A stretch of 64,000 nt of DNA from assembly GCF_019038435.1 (NCBI RefSeq), contig NZ_JAGPOX010000011.1, positions 37,621 through 101,620 on the forward strand, written 5' to 3'. Shown one piece after another: positions 7,188 through 15,694 of the stretch (the stretch's first letter is position 1; every line of letters starts with the position of its first letter). A program made the translations under genes and the position numbers. Origin of the DNA: Nocardia alni (GTDB lineage Bacteria; Actinomycetota; Actinomycetes; Mycobacteriales; Mycobacteriaceae). Below the pieces are notes generated by a model. That model was not told the origin of the DNA, ran no database searches, and saw nothing but the letters and a program-made list of their open reading frames with translations.

Positions 7188-8087
7188 ATGGAAAGACTCC
7201 CGCTCACCCTAACGACGTCCCCAGCTCGACGCCAATTCAAGAAATTGGTGGGGAACAACAACCACTTGTTAATCACTATATTGATAGGACTGCACGGCGT
7301 CGGGTCAGGAGAATTGGCAGCAGGGGCTTCCTTCTCAACATCGTGGGCTCCCCAGGACCCATATGCCTCTGCGCAGCGCAGTCGGGAGTACGCACTGAAA
7401 GCCCAGCTTGCTTGGCTAACTGATGCGCTTGATTCATACCGCCGCTTGGTTAGCGAGCCGCCCGTGCGATTATTGAATGACGACATGCTGAATCAAATCA
7501 GCGACCAAGATGGTCTCGCCGAGAAATTAAATGCACTCAACGTCGCAAGCGGCGCAGCGGTAACAGCCGAGTCGGCACTGGTACAGATGGCGGTAGTATG
7601 GCGAAACAAGATCATCCACTCTCGAGCCAGATCCAAACTCGAACCGAGGTGGCAAAAAATACTACGAGATGCGAAACCGTATATTCAGGAAAGATACAGC
7701 GGCCTGGATATCGATAGAACATTATCCAGCATGGCCAACAATCAGGCTCCCAGATTCAAAGAAGTAACAGCATTTGTAAGAGCATCTCAAACATTCGTGC
7801 AACAAATCGATGAAAAGCTCACAGAAGCTGCAGATCTGGAACTCTACCTTACAGACGCACTGAAAGAATATGTTGGCGGCACACCGGGGGTTGCCCCCCT
7901 CAGTAGGGCACAAAATCTTTGGGGAAAGGACCGAGGCCATCGAGTAAATTCGTTTATTCAAGTGGCTACGAGCATGGGAATGAGCATGGACTCAAACGCA
8001 TCGGGGATTTCTTCGGTTGACATCGATAAAATGCTAGAGTGGACTCCCCGACAGGCGGTAAAAAATCTCTTTCCAGAGATTGATTGA
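7188..8087 (+). CDS. Putative HEPN-type ribonuclease
   Basis: A 299-aa, apparently all-helical protein I do not recognise as a named family. Residues 139-144 read RNKIIH in the helix context QMAVVWRNKIIHSRARSK, matching the RNxxxH catalytic motif of HEPN RNases (Cas13, RloC/PrrC, Abi and many toxin families). The rest is helical with charged amphipathic segments, and no membrane segment or signal peptide is seen. The only ATG is at 7188, two bases after the tRNA-like RNA's discriminator, and it has no Shine-Dalgarno sequence. GC content is clearly lower than in neighbouring core genes. By position it is a toxin or defence candidate acting on RNA. This is inference from one motif and context. 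Confidence 0.65.
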   Translation: MERLPLTLTTSPARRQFKKLVGNNNHLLITILIGLHGVGSGELAAGASFSTSWAPQDPYASAQRSREYALKAQLAWLTDALDSYRRLVSEPPVRLLNDDMLNQISDQDGLAEKLNALNVASGAAVTAESALVQMAVVWRNKIIHSRARSKLEPRWQKILRDAKPYIQERYSGLDIDRTLSSMANNQAPRFKEVTAFVRASQTFVQQIDEKLTEAADLELYLTDALKEYVGGTPGVAPLSRAQNLWGKDRGHRVNSFIQVATSMGMSMDSNASGISSVDIDKMLEWTPRQAVKNLFPEID

Positions 8088-8167
8088 GCCTGCCGCATTT
8101 CCGCTGCGTGTACACACGCATACGCTGACGGATATGCTTGCCCAATTACCTAGCGGATACAGATAGC

Positions 8168-9265
8168 TCAGTAGCGATTCTGGCCATAGAGCCGCAGAGC
8201 GTTAGCAATTTCACATCGTCTGGCACGCAACGGCCCGAGGGGACAAAGTGCAACAGCTCCGAACGACGGAATGTAATGCGGCCCCCGGCCAGATTCGCTG
8301 GTGGTTGGATACGAATCGGCAAACTTACTCCAAGCAACCACCGCAAGATTACCGTTCACACGGACCACATCGACACGGTCGATCCGCTCCCAGGGCATCC
8401 ATGCGGTATCCCGGGGAAAAAATGCCTGGATACCTATCTGACCGATCTCCAGCCGGATAGGTTGCATGGCCATACGCCAGAATCCTGAGACAAGAAGAAG
8501 TTCGAAGCCAACGGCAACGATAGCAGCAACTCGTCCAAGACCATGATCTCCAATCGCTATCACTGCTGTCGTGGCCACAAGAAGAAGCAGGATCCCAACA
8601 AGTAACCAGTAGATGGCTTGGTAGCCGTTGAATACAACGTATTGACCAGAAGGATTCCCACGCAGCGCCTGCTGGGGATTCCAGGACGATGAACCGTCAC
8701 GCCGGACTGGTGAGACTGGTCGAATCTGACTCATCGGCGGGATGGCTGTCCGTCCGCCAACACGACGCAGGTCAGCCATCGTCGTGTACGGCTGGCCGGT
8801 GAACGATGCTTCGTCTCGCAATCGAGACAGCAGTTGCACCACGCTGATCTCTCCACTGAGCACGGCTTCTATGTGGCCTCTGTCCAACAGAATCAGCTCA
8901 AGCCGGTCACCATGAACCAGATCTTTCAGCGCCTCGTCAGAGTAGCCAGCCATCGCAACGAAAACACCATAAGTGCCAGAGAGGCGCTGCCGCACTCGTT
9001 TTTGCAGCTTGGCGAGTTGCCCTGTATCCGCCTTCGTCTTTGACCACTTTGCTTCCAAAATGTAGCGCACATCGCCGATCGTGAAGACAACATCGATCTC
9101 TCCAGCAGAGCGCTGATTGGCCGCTGCATCGATTCCGCCAGCTCGCAACAGATCTGCCAGCCATCCATTGAACTGCTGCCCACGAGTCTGGGGCGTCCAA
9201 CCGTCGAGCCGCTGCATTGCCTCATACGTTATCCGCAAGTCCTCATACGCGTCGGCCATCGACAT
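8168..9265 (-). CDS. Mrr-like restriction endonuclease with membrane anchor and PH-like tail
   Basis: A 365-aa protein. The N-terminal restriction-endonuclease fold (about residues 25-130) starts RGQQFNGWLADLLRAGGIDA and has the catalytic set GEID(58) plus E71-A-K73 in YILEAKW, the Mrr_cat arrangement. Two hydrophobic helices follow (around residues 218-238 and 246-263), then a PH-like beta domain with LEIGQIGIQAFFPRDTAWMPWERIDRVDV. This suggests a nuclease tethered inside the membrane. It converges on the HEPN gene. Mrr-like enzymes usually cut modified or foreign DNA, and placement in the island supports a defence role. Confidence 0.8.
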   Translation of the reverse strand: MSMADAYEDLRITYEAMQRLDGWTPQTRGQQFNGWLADLLRAGGIDAAANQRSAGEIDVVFTIGDVRYILEAKWSKTKADTGQLAKLQKRVRQRLSGTYGVFVAMAGYSDEALKDLVHGDRLELILLDRGHIEAVLSGEISVVQLLSRLRDEASFTGQPYTTMADLRRVGGRTAIPPMSQIRPVSPVRRDGSSSWNPQQALRGNPSGQYVVFNGYQAIYWLLVGILLLLVATTAVIAIGDHGLGRVAAIVAVGFELLLVSGFWRMAMQPIRLEIGQIGIQAFFPRDTAWMPWERIDRVDVVRVNGNLAVVAWSKFADSYPTTSESGRGPHYIPSFGAVALCPLGPLRARRCEIANALRLYGQNRY

Positions 9266-9399
9266 GGGGGTGATGTTACCGGCTGATCGCTGAATGAAGT
9301 CGCCGTCGAATTGTGCAGCCTATCCGTACAAGTGAGGCAGCTCCTTACGGATCAGCGACGCACATCGACACAGACAATCCTCAGCCCGCAATCACTACC

Positions 9400-9596
9400 C
9401 CTCGGCGGCAAGCTGCCCGCATGCGGCCGCGATCTCCTGCCCCGCGTGTCGCGCACCGTACACGGCACACACTGCGCCTCCACCCACCGAACGAGCTCCC
9501 GTTCAACAGGTTTCGGGAACGTATCCCGGCTTCGAACCCAGCATCGGGCAAGGGAATCAGATTCACCCGCACGCGAGAACCGAGAGCCTGGCAATG
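9400..9596 (-). pseudogene. Decayed copy of the 3' end of rlmN (copy 1)
   Basis: Reading leftward, this stretch encodes [13 protein letters not shown] and, in another frame, [16 protein letters not shown] and [11 protein letters not shown]. These match the C-terminus of the intact RlmN at 18135 (about residues 305-360), but with at least one frameshift and a lost downstream frame. The surrounding 9266-9399 and 9597-9721 hold nothing recognisable. It is the more diverged of two such fragments. Confidence 0.8.
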
Positions 9597-9721
9597 CCCC
9601 CGCAGACGTGTGAGGATCGCCGCCTCTGAGCCCAGGCGCGTACCTTCGACCGTCATTCGATCAAGCAGGGAGTCAACCGGATTCATGCTTCCGGCGCGGT
9701 TGCCTGTGCCCGTCAGCACTT

Positions 9722-10426
9722 TCATCCGGTGAGTGCGTAGCCGGAGTCCGGATCCATCGCCGCCGCAGGACCGGAGCGAACCAGGATCAGAACGCTGACG
9801 ATGAACACCCACGCGGGGAACACCAGCGTTGCCCATTTTGTGGTATCGCCCCCGATCAGCAGGGCCAGGGCCAGCAGATAGGTGAGGCCGGCCAGCAGGC
9901 GTGGCATCAGTCCGGTCTTCAACCAGATCGTGCCCAGCGAGATCATGAACACCGCGGCCATCCGGAGCGCATAGGTCTGACTCGTCGAGACCACGATCAT
10001 TCTGCCGAGTTCGATGACCTCGGGATGGGCGGCAGGGGCCGTGAGGGTGTTGCGGCTCGAGACCAAGGCGGCGGCGACGGCGGTCGCGGTGAACATCATC
10101 GCCAGGAACAGCAGGCCACTGCCCAGGAATACCGACACGAAGAACCGGTCCTCGTAGCGGCCGAAACCGTCGCGCACGACGCCGATGAACCACAAGAAGC
10201 TGATGCCCGCGAAGGGCATCAGGATCGCCGCGGTCGTGATGGTGCCGTGCTGGCTCTGCAACCAGCGCGTCGCGTCCGCGCCGCGTCCGGGCATCCTGAT
10301 CCGGACCAGAACCAGCGTGATAGCGAACAGGATCGCGAAGACCACTCCAGCCAAAGCGGCGGCGCGTGGTGTGGACAACCGGCGCGGGGGCGGCTCGAGC
10401 CTGGGAGGGTCGGGTGACGTCGACAT
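9722..10426 (-). CDS. Multi-pass membrane protein of unknown function
   Basis: A 234-aa integral membrane protein with about six hydrophobic segments, beginning with AAALAGVVFAILFAITLVLV and including ISFLWFIGVV, LGSGLLFLAMMFTATAVAAAL and a C-terminal LVFPAWVFIVSVLILV. A proline-rich cytosolic N-terminus precedes them. I do not recognise a named family or catalytic residues. It is divergent from the DyP operon, with about 160 bp between them. Confidence 0.7.
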   Translation of the reverse strand: MSTSPDPPRLEPPPRRLSTPRAAALAGVVFAILFAITLVLVRIRMPGRGADATRWLQSQHGTITTAAILMPFAGISFLWFIGVVRDGFGRYEDRFFVSVFLGSGLLFLAMMFTATAVAAALVSSRNTLTAPAAHPEVIELGRMIVVSTSQTYALRMAAVFMISLGTIWLKTGLMPRLLAGLTYLLALALLIGGDTTKWATLVFPAWVFIVSVLILVRSGPAAAMDPDSGYALTG

Positions 10427-10589
10427 AATGGCATCCTGTCTCGGATATTACTAGCGGCAAAAGTATCCTTCATCAGGTGCCGAGTGAACCCGTCCCGATT
10501 ACCGTTTAATTCGTGGTTGTGACGTGTCCCACTCGCATTATAAGATCACAACCGTCCGGCTTACTTCCCTGATCGAGGTAGGTACCGAT

Positions 10590-11150
10590 ATGTCAGATCC
10601 TGAACCTGTCTGGAACAGACCCGCAGCTGTAGCCATTCCAGCGGAGGGCTATTTCGAGTTACAGCGCGGCCGGTACGGCCCGATTTATCCGAGAACACCG
10701 GCGTGCTACGGGTTCTCGATCATCGCGAAGGTCAAACCCGGTCGGGAAGAGGCGATTCGAGCATACGGCAAGCAGATCGAGGAGGCAATCGCGGCCAGTC
10801 CGGACGTGCTGGCTCCGCTGCGACTACATTATCTTCGGTGGCTGCTGTTCGACGTCGGCTCGGGGCTGCATTTCCAGTATCAGGGGATCTTCGATACCGA
10901 TTTCGACAAATACACCGAAGACGCCGTGACACTGTTCAGCCAGACCGGCATAACGACCGTCTTCACCCATCTCGAAGGATTTCCGGAGGATTGGAAGGAG
11001 ATCCCCCGGTCGTTCATCGAATTCGTTCGGGCGCACCAGTGCCCGAGCTTTCTCGAATACGGCGAATACCCCTATGTCACCGCGGACGAGATCAAGAAGG
11101 CGCTGCGGGCGAAGGCGGCGTTCTCCGACATGCTCGACCAGATGCAATGA
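10590..11150 (+). CDS. DyP-operon first gene, unknown function
   Basis: A 186-aa soluble protein taken from the ATG at 10590, which follows GAGGTAGG. The longer frame from 10524 has no ribosome site. The segment ACYGFSIIAKVKPGREEAIRAYGKQIEEAI looks like a ferredoxin-like/antibiotic-monooxygenase-type alpha-beta fold, followed by RWLLFDVGSGLHFQYQGIFDTDFDKY, a second similar half. The stop overlaps the DyP start by 4 bp (ATGA), so production is coupled. Possibly a partner or cargo-adaptor of the peroxidase; no residue proves a function. Confidence 0.75.
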   Translation: MSDPEPVWNRPAAVAIPAEGYFELQRGRYGPIYPRTPACYGFSIIAKVKPGREEAIRAYGKQIEEAIAASPDVLAPLRLHYLRWLLFDVGSGLHFQYQGIFDTDFDKYTEDAVTLFSQTGITTVFTHLEGFPEDWKEIPRSFIEFVRAHQCPSFLEYGEYPYVTADEIKKALRAKAAFSDMLDQMQ

Positions 11151-12481
11151 GTGCCACCGAGGCCCTGGACCTCGACGACATCCAGCACATCCTGCTGACC
11201 CGCACGCCCGCGATGACAGGCCGCTACGAGTTCCTGTCCTTCGACGACCCCGCCGGTGGTCGGGCATGGCTTTCCGCTCTGCTGGATCGGGTCCAATCGG
11301 CCGCGGACGCGCGCGCCACGCTGGATACCTCGCAGCGCTGGATCACACTGGCGTTCACCTGGACCGGCCTGCGCGCACTCGGCGTACCCCAGCGCACACT
11401 GGACAGCTTCCCGGACGAGTTCCGTGAAGGGATGGCCGCCCGCGCCGACATCCTCGGCGACACAGGGGCGAACCATCCCGATCATTGGTTGGGCGGGCTT
11501 GCGCAGGACGATTTGCACGCCATCGCAATCCTGTTCGCGCGCAACGACGCCGAACATCGGCGCGCAACGCAGGCGCACCGCGAACATCTCGCCCGCTGCC
11601 CGGGCGTGCGCGTCTTGTCCTACCTGGACCTGAATGCCACCCCGCCGTTCGACCACGCCCACGACCACTTCGGTTACCGGGACCGGCTGTCCCAGCCGGT
11701 GATGGAGGGATCCGGCGAGGAACCCACACCGGGCTCGGGAGCACCGCTGAAACCCGGTGAATTCATCCTCGGCTATCCCGACGAGGAAGGCCCGCCCCAC
11801 GGATTGCCACAGCCGGAAGTGTTGTCCCGCAACGGCAGTTATCTGGCCTATCGACGGCTGCGCGAGCATGTGGGCGCGTTCCGGCACTTCCTACGCGAGC
11901 AGGCAGACAGCCCCGACGGGCAGGAGCTGCTCGCGGCGAAACTCATGGGCCGCTGGCGCAGCGGTGCGCCGCTGGTCCTGTCCCCCGATCACGACGATCC
12001 ACAGCTGGGCGCAGATCCTCTGCGCAACAACAATTTCGATTACTCGCAGATGGACCCACACGGCTACGCGGTACCGCTCGGCGCGCACGCCCGGCGTCTC
12101 AACCCCCGTGATACGGCGGTGAATATGAACCGGCGCAGAATGATTCGCCGCGGAGCCACCTACGGTCCCGCGCTCGCCGAGGGCGCGGACGACGACGGCG
12201 TCGATCGGGGCATCGCGGCATTCATCATCTGCGCCAGCCTGATCCGGCAATTCGAATTCGCGCAGAACGTCTGGATCAACGACCCGAACTTCCACGAACT
12301 CGGCAATGAACATGATCCCATCTGCGGCGCCCAGGACGGCACCTTGGACTTCACCATCCCCAAGCGGCCCATCCGCACCGTGCACAAGAGGCTACCGGCC
12401 TTCACGACCCTCGAGGGCGGGGCGTACTTCTTCCTCCCGGGCATCAGGGCACTGCATTATCTGGCCACACTCGACGAGTGA
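11147..12481 (+). CDS. DyP-type haem peroxidase
   Basis: A 444-aa Dyp-type peroxidase. The distal motif reads FGYRDRLSQPV, with D179 in the place of the catalytic Asp of GxxDG and Arg replacing the second Gly. The proximal haem ligand is H314 in GAHARRLNPRD. RRMIRRGATYG and the C-terminal FFLPGIRALHYL complete the family pattern. These enzymes oxidise dyes, phenolics or lignin-like compounds with peroxide and are often loaded into encapsulins. No encapsulin gene is adjacent. No signal peptide is present. It lies between two conserved unknown genes in a three-gene operon. Confidence 0.9.
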   Translation: MSATEALDLDDIQHILLTRTPAMTGRYEFLSFDDPAGGRAWLSALLDRVQSAADARATLDTSQRWITLAFTWTGLRALGVPQRTLDSFPDEFREGMAARADILGDTGANHPDHWLGGLAQDDLHAIAILFARNDAEHRRATQAHREHLARCPGVRVLSYLDLNATPPFDHAHDHFGYRDRLSQPVMEGSGEEPTPGSGAPLKPGEFILGYPDEEGPPHGLPQPEVLSRNGSYLAYRRLREHVGAFRHFLREQADSPDGQELLAAKLMGRWRSGAPLVLSPDHDDPQLGADPLRNNNFDYSQMDPHGYAVPLGAHARRLNPRDTAVNMNRRRMIRRGATYGPALAEGADDDGVDRGIAAFIICASLIRQFEFAQNVWINDPNFHELGNEHDPICGAQDGTLDFTIPKRPIRTVHKRLPAFTTLEGGAYFFLPGIRALHYLATLDE

Positions 12482-12496
12482 AGGGCGGTCACACGC

Positions 12497-13510
12497 ATGA
12501 GCACGCCACCCTCGGCACGCACCTACAACCAGGACCACATCCCCCGCTCACCCGACGGACGGCGGCGGATCAGCATCTACTGGACCTGGAGCTACCCGGC
12601 GGAAGCCCAGCGCGATCCCGCCGAAATCTACAACCGATTCTCCACCATCACCGAAGTCCGCAACGCCGTATGGCCGGCCTACGAGACCCCCGACTACGAC
12701 CCGGCGTACTTCCTCCAGGGCATCGCCGGCACGCTCGAGTTGTTCCATCGCTCGACACTGTCGTTCCAGCACCTGGCCGGTGCGGCGACCGGCCACCCCG
12801 TCGCGGTCTTCCAGCGCGTCGACCAGGCCGGTTACCGGCTGCCGATCGATGAACGAATCCTCGCCGACACCGACACGCTGATGGTGTTCGGGCTCGACCA
12901 CCTGCTCTCGGACCAGCAGGCCGCGCCCGAGGAGATCGAGGCGATCCGGAACTGGCTGCACCGCGAGGGCACCTGCCTGCTGCTCGCGCCGCACCACGAT
13001 GTGGGCTTCACCGACGACTACACCCAGCGGCAGACCGAATTCCGCCATCACGGCGACCCGTTGGTGCCCCGGCAACAGCGCTTCAGCGGATACACCCGCT
13101 CGCTGATGGCCGCGCTCGACGTGCCCGTCCACAACATCTGGGGGCTGCGGCCCGCGGTCGTCGACGGCACCACCGAGATCGCGCCCCTCACCCGCTTTCC
13201 CGATCTGGACGGCCCCCGGCTGCTGGACAACGTCACCACCCTCAACTTCCACCCGCACCTGCCGCACTACCAACTCACCGCGCCCGAAGGCGAATCCCTG
13301 CGGGTGCTCGGCCGGCAACGCGTCGACCCCACCCGGCCGCACCCCTTCACCGACGCGGGCAATACCGAATTCAACGCTCTGATCTGGATGCCGCCCATCA
13401 ATACCCGCGCCGGTGACATCGTGCTGGTCGACTCGACCAACTTCACCACGCTTTTCGGCGGCACCGACAGCTTGAAGAACCTCTGGCACAACCTCGCCAC
13501 CATGAAATGA
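12497..13510 (+). CDS. DyP-operon third gene, ThuA/GATase-like unknown
   Basis: A 337-aa cytosolic protein starting 15 bp after the DyP stop. The middle contains DTLMVFGLDHLLSDQQ, then EEIEAIRNWLHREGTCLLLA and PHHDVGFTDDY. This resembles the Rossmann-like core of ThuA/class-I glutamine-amidotransferase-type proteins, where a residue after LLLAPHH would be functional. The C-terminus has FNALIWMPPINTRAGDIVLV and DSTNFTTLFGG. I cannot assign an enzyme activity. Tight linkage to the peroxidase and the first gene suggests a common pathway. Confidence 0.75.
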   Translation: MSTPPSARTYNQDHIPRSPDGRRRISIYWTWSYPAEAQRDPAEIYNRFSTITEVRNAVWPAYETPDYDPAYFLQGIAGTLELFHRSTLSFQHLAGAATGHPVAVFQRVDQAGYRLPIDERILADTDTLMVFGLDHLLSDQQAAPEEIEAIRNWLHREGTCLLLAPHHDVGFTDDYTQRQTEFRHHGDPLVPRQQRFSGYTRSLMAALDVPVHNIWGLRPAVVDGTTEIAPLTRFPDLDGPRLLDNVTTLNFHPHLPHYQLTAPEGESLRVLGRQRVDPTRPHPFTDAGNTEFNALIWMPPINTRAGDIVLVDSTNFTTLFGGTDSLKNLWHNLATMK

Positions 13511-13541
13511 CAAGCATGCCCGGCTCTTTCGGGAGTCGCCC

Positions 13542-14144
13542 CTACGATCGGATGCGCGGAGACCGCGCGGGGGCGGATTCGGTGAAACGGGTCACCGCAA
13601 TTACCAGCGCCACACCGAAATACAACAGGTCGAGCACCATCTGAATGCCGACGATGATCCTCGCCGGATCGCTGATCGGGGAGATGTTGCCGGTGCCTGC
13701 GGTGGTCAACATACCCAGCGCGAAGAACAACGCGCCGACATGCGACAACGGCTCGGTGAAGTGCTCGGTGGTACCCGCGTCGTAATAGAGCTTCGCGAAG
13801 GTGACCAGGATGTCCAGACCCGCGATCATGATCACGATCACGGTCCACAACCGATCCCGGAGGGCCAGTACCGCCGCCACCGCACAGATCGTTATCACCG
13901 TGGGCGGCACACAGGCCAACAGAACGCTGGGCGCGGCCGGACCGCTCCGGTCGGAGCCGGCCCAGTAATAGCCCCAGAACGCCACGTGCACCGGAATCAG
14001 CACCGCCAGAGCCACCTTGACACGACGAGCCGCCCCGGAGCGCCCGCCGCCCTCATCCTCGTTGACCTGGTCGGCATCGGGGGATGCGCCGCGATCGCCC
14101 CCTGGCACTCCATCCCCGGCAGCGGCCTCGCTCGACTCGCGCAT
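13542..14144 (-). CDS. Ion-channel-like (two-helix pore-loop) membrane protein
   Basis: A 200-aa protein with a charged, Gly/Asp-rich N-terminus (about 40 residues) and four hydrophobic helices. The last pair brackets HVGALFFALGMLTTAGTGN followed by ARIIVGIQMVLDLLYFGVAL. This is the layout of a 2-TM potassium-channel pore. The filter position reads TAGTGN instead of TVGYGD, so selectivity is probably altered or lost. It converges with the DyP operon, 31 bp apart. Confidence 0.7.
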   Translation of the reverse strand: MRESSEAAAGDGVPGGDRGASPDADQVNEDEGGGRSGAARRVKVALAVLIPVHVAFWGYYWAGSDRSGPAAPSVLLACVPPTVITICAVAAVLALRDRLWTVIVIMIAGLDILVTFAKLYYDAGTTEHFTEPLSHVGALFFALGMLTTAGTGNISPISDPARIIVGIQMVLDLLYFGVALVIAVTRFTESAPARSPRIRS

Positions 14145-14251
14145 GACGGCAGTCTACGGATCGAAAGGCCCCGGTCCTCGTAAGGCGCCCTCTTTCATGA
14201 CAAGAATCCGCAACCAGATCCACTCGCGGACCCGCACCAGTGGATTGTCCA

Positions 14252-14530
14252 ACGCTCGGCGGCCAACTGACCGCACGCGGCAGCGATCTCCTGCCCCCGC
14301 GTATCGCGCACCGTGCACGGCACACCCTGCGCCTCCACCCGCCGAACAAACTCCCGCTCAACAGACTTCGGCGACGCATCCCACTTCGAACCCGGAGTCG
14401 GATTCAACGGGATCAGGTTCACGTGGACGCGGGAACCTAGGGGGTTATACAGCTTGGAGCCAAGCATGTCCGCACGTCACGGGTGACCGTTGGTGTCCCG
14501 GAACAAGGCGTATTCCACACCCGACTGGCA
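14252..14530 (-). pseudogene. Copy of the 3' end of rlmN (copy 2)
   Basis: Reading leftward from 14467 the frame encodes [20 protein letters not shown] and on through [19 protein letters not shown], identical to the intact RlmN at 67 of 71 positions by my count (residues 298-368). Similarity continues upstream as VEYALFRDTNGHP-stop-RADM, where RlmN has W294, now TGA. The copy then ends in unrelated sequence without the native stop. The rest of 14145-14635 holds nothing recognisable. Confidence 0.9.
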
Positions 14531-14635
14531 TCGTAGAGCCGCCTTCAACGCCGCGGTTGACGCCGTTATCACCGCTCTCGAAGAACACGGGATCGGTGCT
14601 CAGTGTTCATTCGGCCGCGTTGCTCGGTAAACAAG

Positions 14636-15460
14636 TCACAGTGCCGGACATGATCCACCCGCGTACCGCAGTTGCGCGGAAGGGATTGCGACCGGCCGCC
14701 CATCGCAAGCGGCGGCGATCACCGCGCTCACGCAGCCCGCGACCAACTCGGGCTGATCGGTGGCGACGTGGTGACCGGCCCAGTCAGCCACCACCAGCAA
14801 CGCACCCAGCTTCTCGGCCAATCGTCGCTGCCCTTCCTGCCATTGCCGATCGAGCTGCTCGAGAGTCAGAGGCGCGTACTCGGCCGCGTCAGCAGGCGCC
14901 AGGCGTGTCCATCTCCCGGGCGCGCTCGCTAGCACGACTGCCGGAAACGGCTGCCACACCGCAGAATTCAACTCGGCGATCGATCCCGGAAGATCCAGCA
15001 TCGATGATCCGCGATTGTCGTCTCCCCCCTCACGCAACGGCCAGCGAGCGTCCGCCAAATGGCGCTCGGTCGTGCAGTCCACCAGCACCAGCCCAGCCGT
15101 ATGTAGGCCATGACGTGCGGCATAGATCATGGCGATCAGGGCACCCATCGAATGCCCGACCACCACGTGCGGCGAGTCGATCGCAAGTTTGTCGATCACG
15201 GCGCGCAGTTCATCGGCAAACGCCCCGAGCGTACGTGGCCGATCAACCAGCTGTGGTGGCAGCGGATCACTACTACCGATGCCCGGACGGTCGTAGGTGA
15301 CAGTGGTGTGCAGATATAGCCTCGGCAGAACCTGATCCCACTGATCCTGCGCCGTGCCGAGGGCACTGACGTGAACTACGGGCACCGGACCATCGCCGGA
15401 TGCGACGGACACGGCCAGCTCATACCCGACATCAACCTTCTCGAATCGCCGCACCCACAA
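14636..15460 (-). CDS. Alpha/beta hydrolase
   Basis: A 274-aa alpha/beta-hydrolase-fold protein. The nucleophile elbow is VVVGHSMGALIAMIYAARHG (Ser in GHSMG), the oxyanion region lies after VVHVSALGTAQDQW, and the catalytic His is in DWAGHHVATDQPELV. The family covers esterases, lipases, epoxide hydrolases and C-C hydrolases; nothing here narrows the substrate. It lies between the two rlmN-related sequences at 14.5 and 18.1 kb and is probably part of the inserted DNA. Confidence 0.85.
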   Translation of the reverse strand: MWVRRFEKVDVGYELAVSVASGDGPVPVVHVSALGTAQDQWDQVLPRLYLHTTVTYDRPGIGSSDPLPPQLVDRPRTLGAFADELRAVIDKLAIDSPHVVVGHSMGALIAMIYAARHGLHTAGLVLVDCTTERHLADARWPLREGGDDNRGSSMLDLPGSIAELNSAVWQPFPAVVLASAPGRWTRLAPADAAEYAPLTLEQLDRQWQEGQRRLAEKLGALLVVADWAGHHVATDQPELVAGCVSAVIAAACDGRPVAIPSAQLRYAGGSCPAL

Positions 15461-15494
15461 CAGATACCACCGAGATGCAGCCTGGGAGGCACGA

Positions 15495-15665
15495 TCACGG
15501 CAGCCGGTAGCTGGTGATCATCTCACCCGGATACGTCGAGTCGATCATCCACCCGCCCAGGACGGTGGTAAGCATGCGCATCAGCTGGCTGTCGGTGACG
15601 CCGCTGAACTTTGCCCGGTTGGCGGCGTTCAGCAAGAGGTACGCGATGCGATAATAATATTGATA
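15495..15665 (-). pseudogene. Orphan C-terminal coding remnant
   Basis: Downstream of the GHKL gene, an open frame without a start reads RIAYLLLNAANRAKFSG, VTDSQLMRMLTTVLGGWMID and STYPGEMITSYRLP to a TGA at 15497-15495. It looks like the tail of a longer protein cut by rearrangement. I do not recognise the family. Confidence 0.3.
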
Positions 15666-15694
15666 TTGCCGTCGGCGGCCGCGCCCGGGACAGA

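Noticed and set aside
8095..8135. GCGTGT/ACACGC hairpin after the HEPN gene as a terminator
   Set aside because: The stem is only 6 bp with a two-base centre and no following U-tract.
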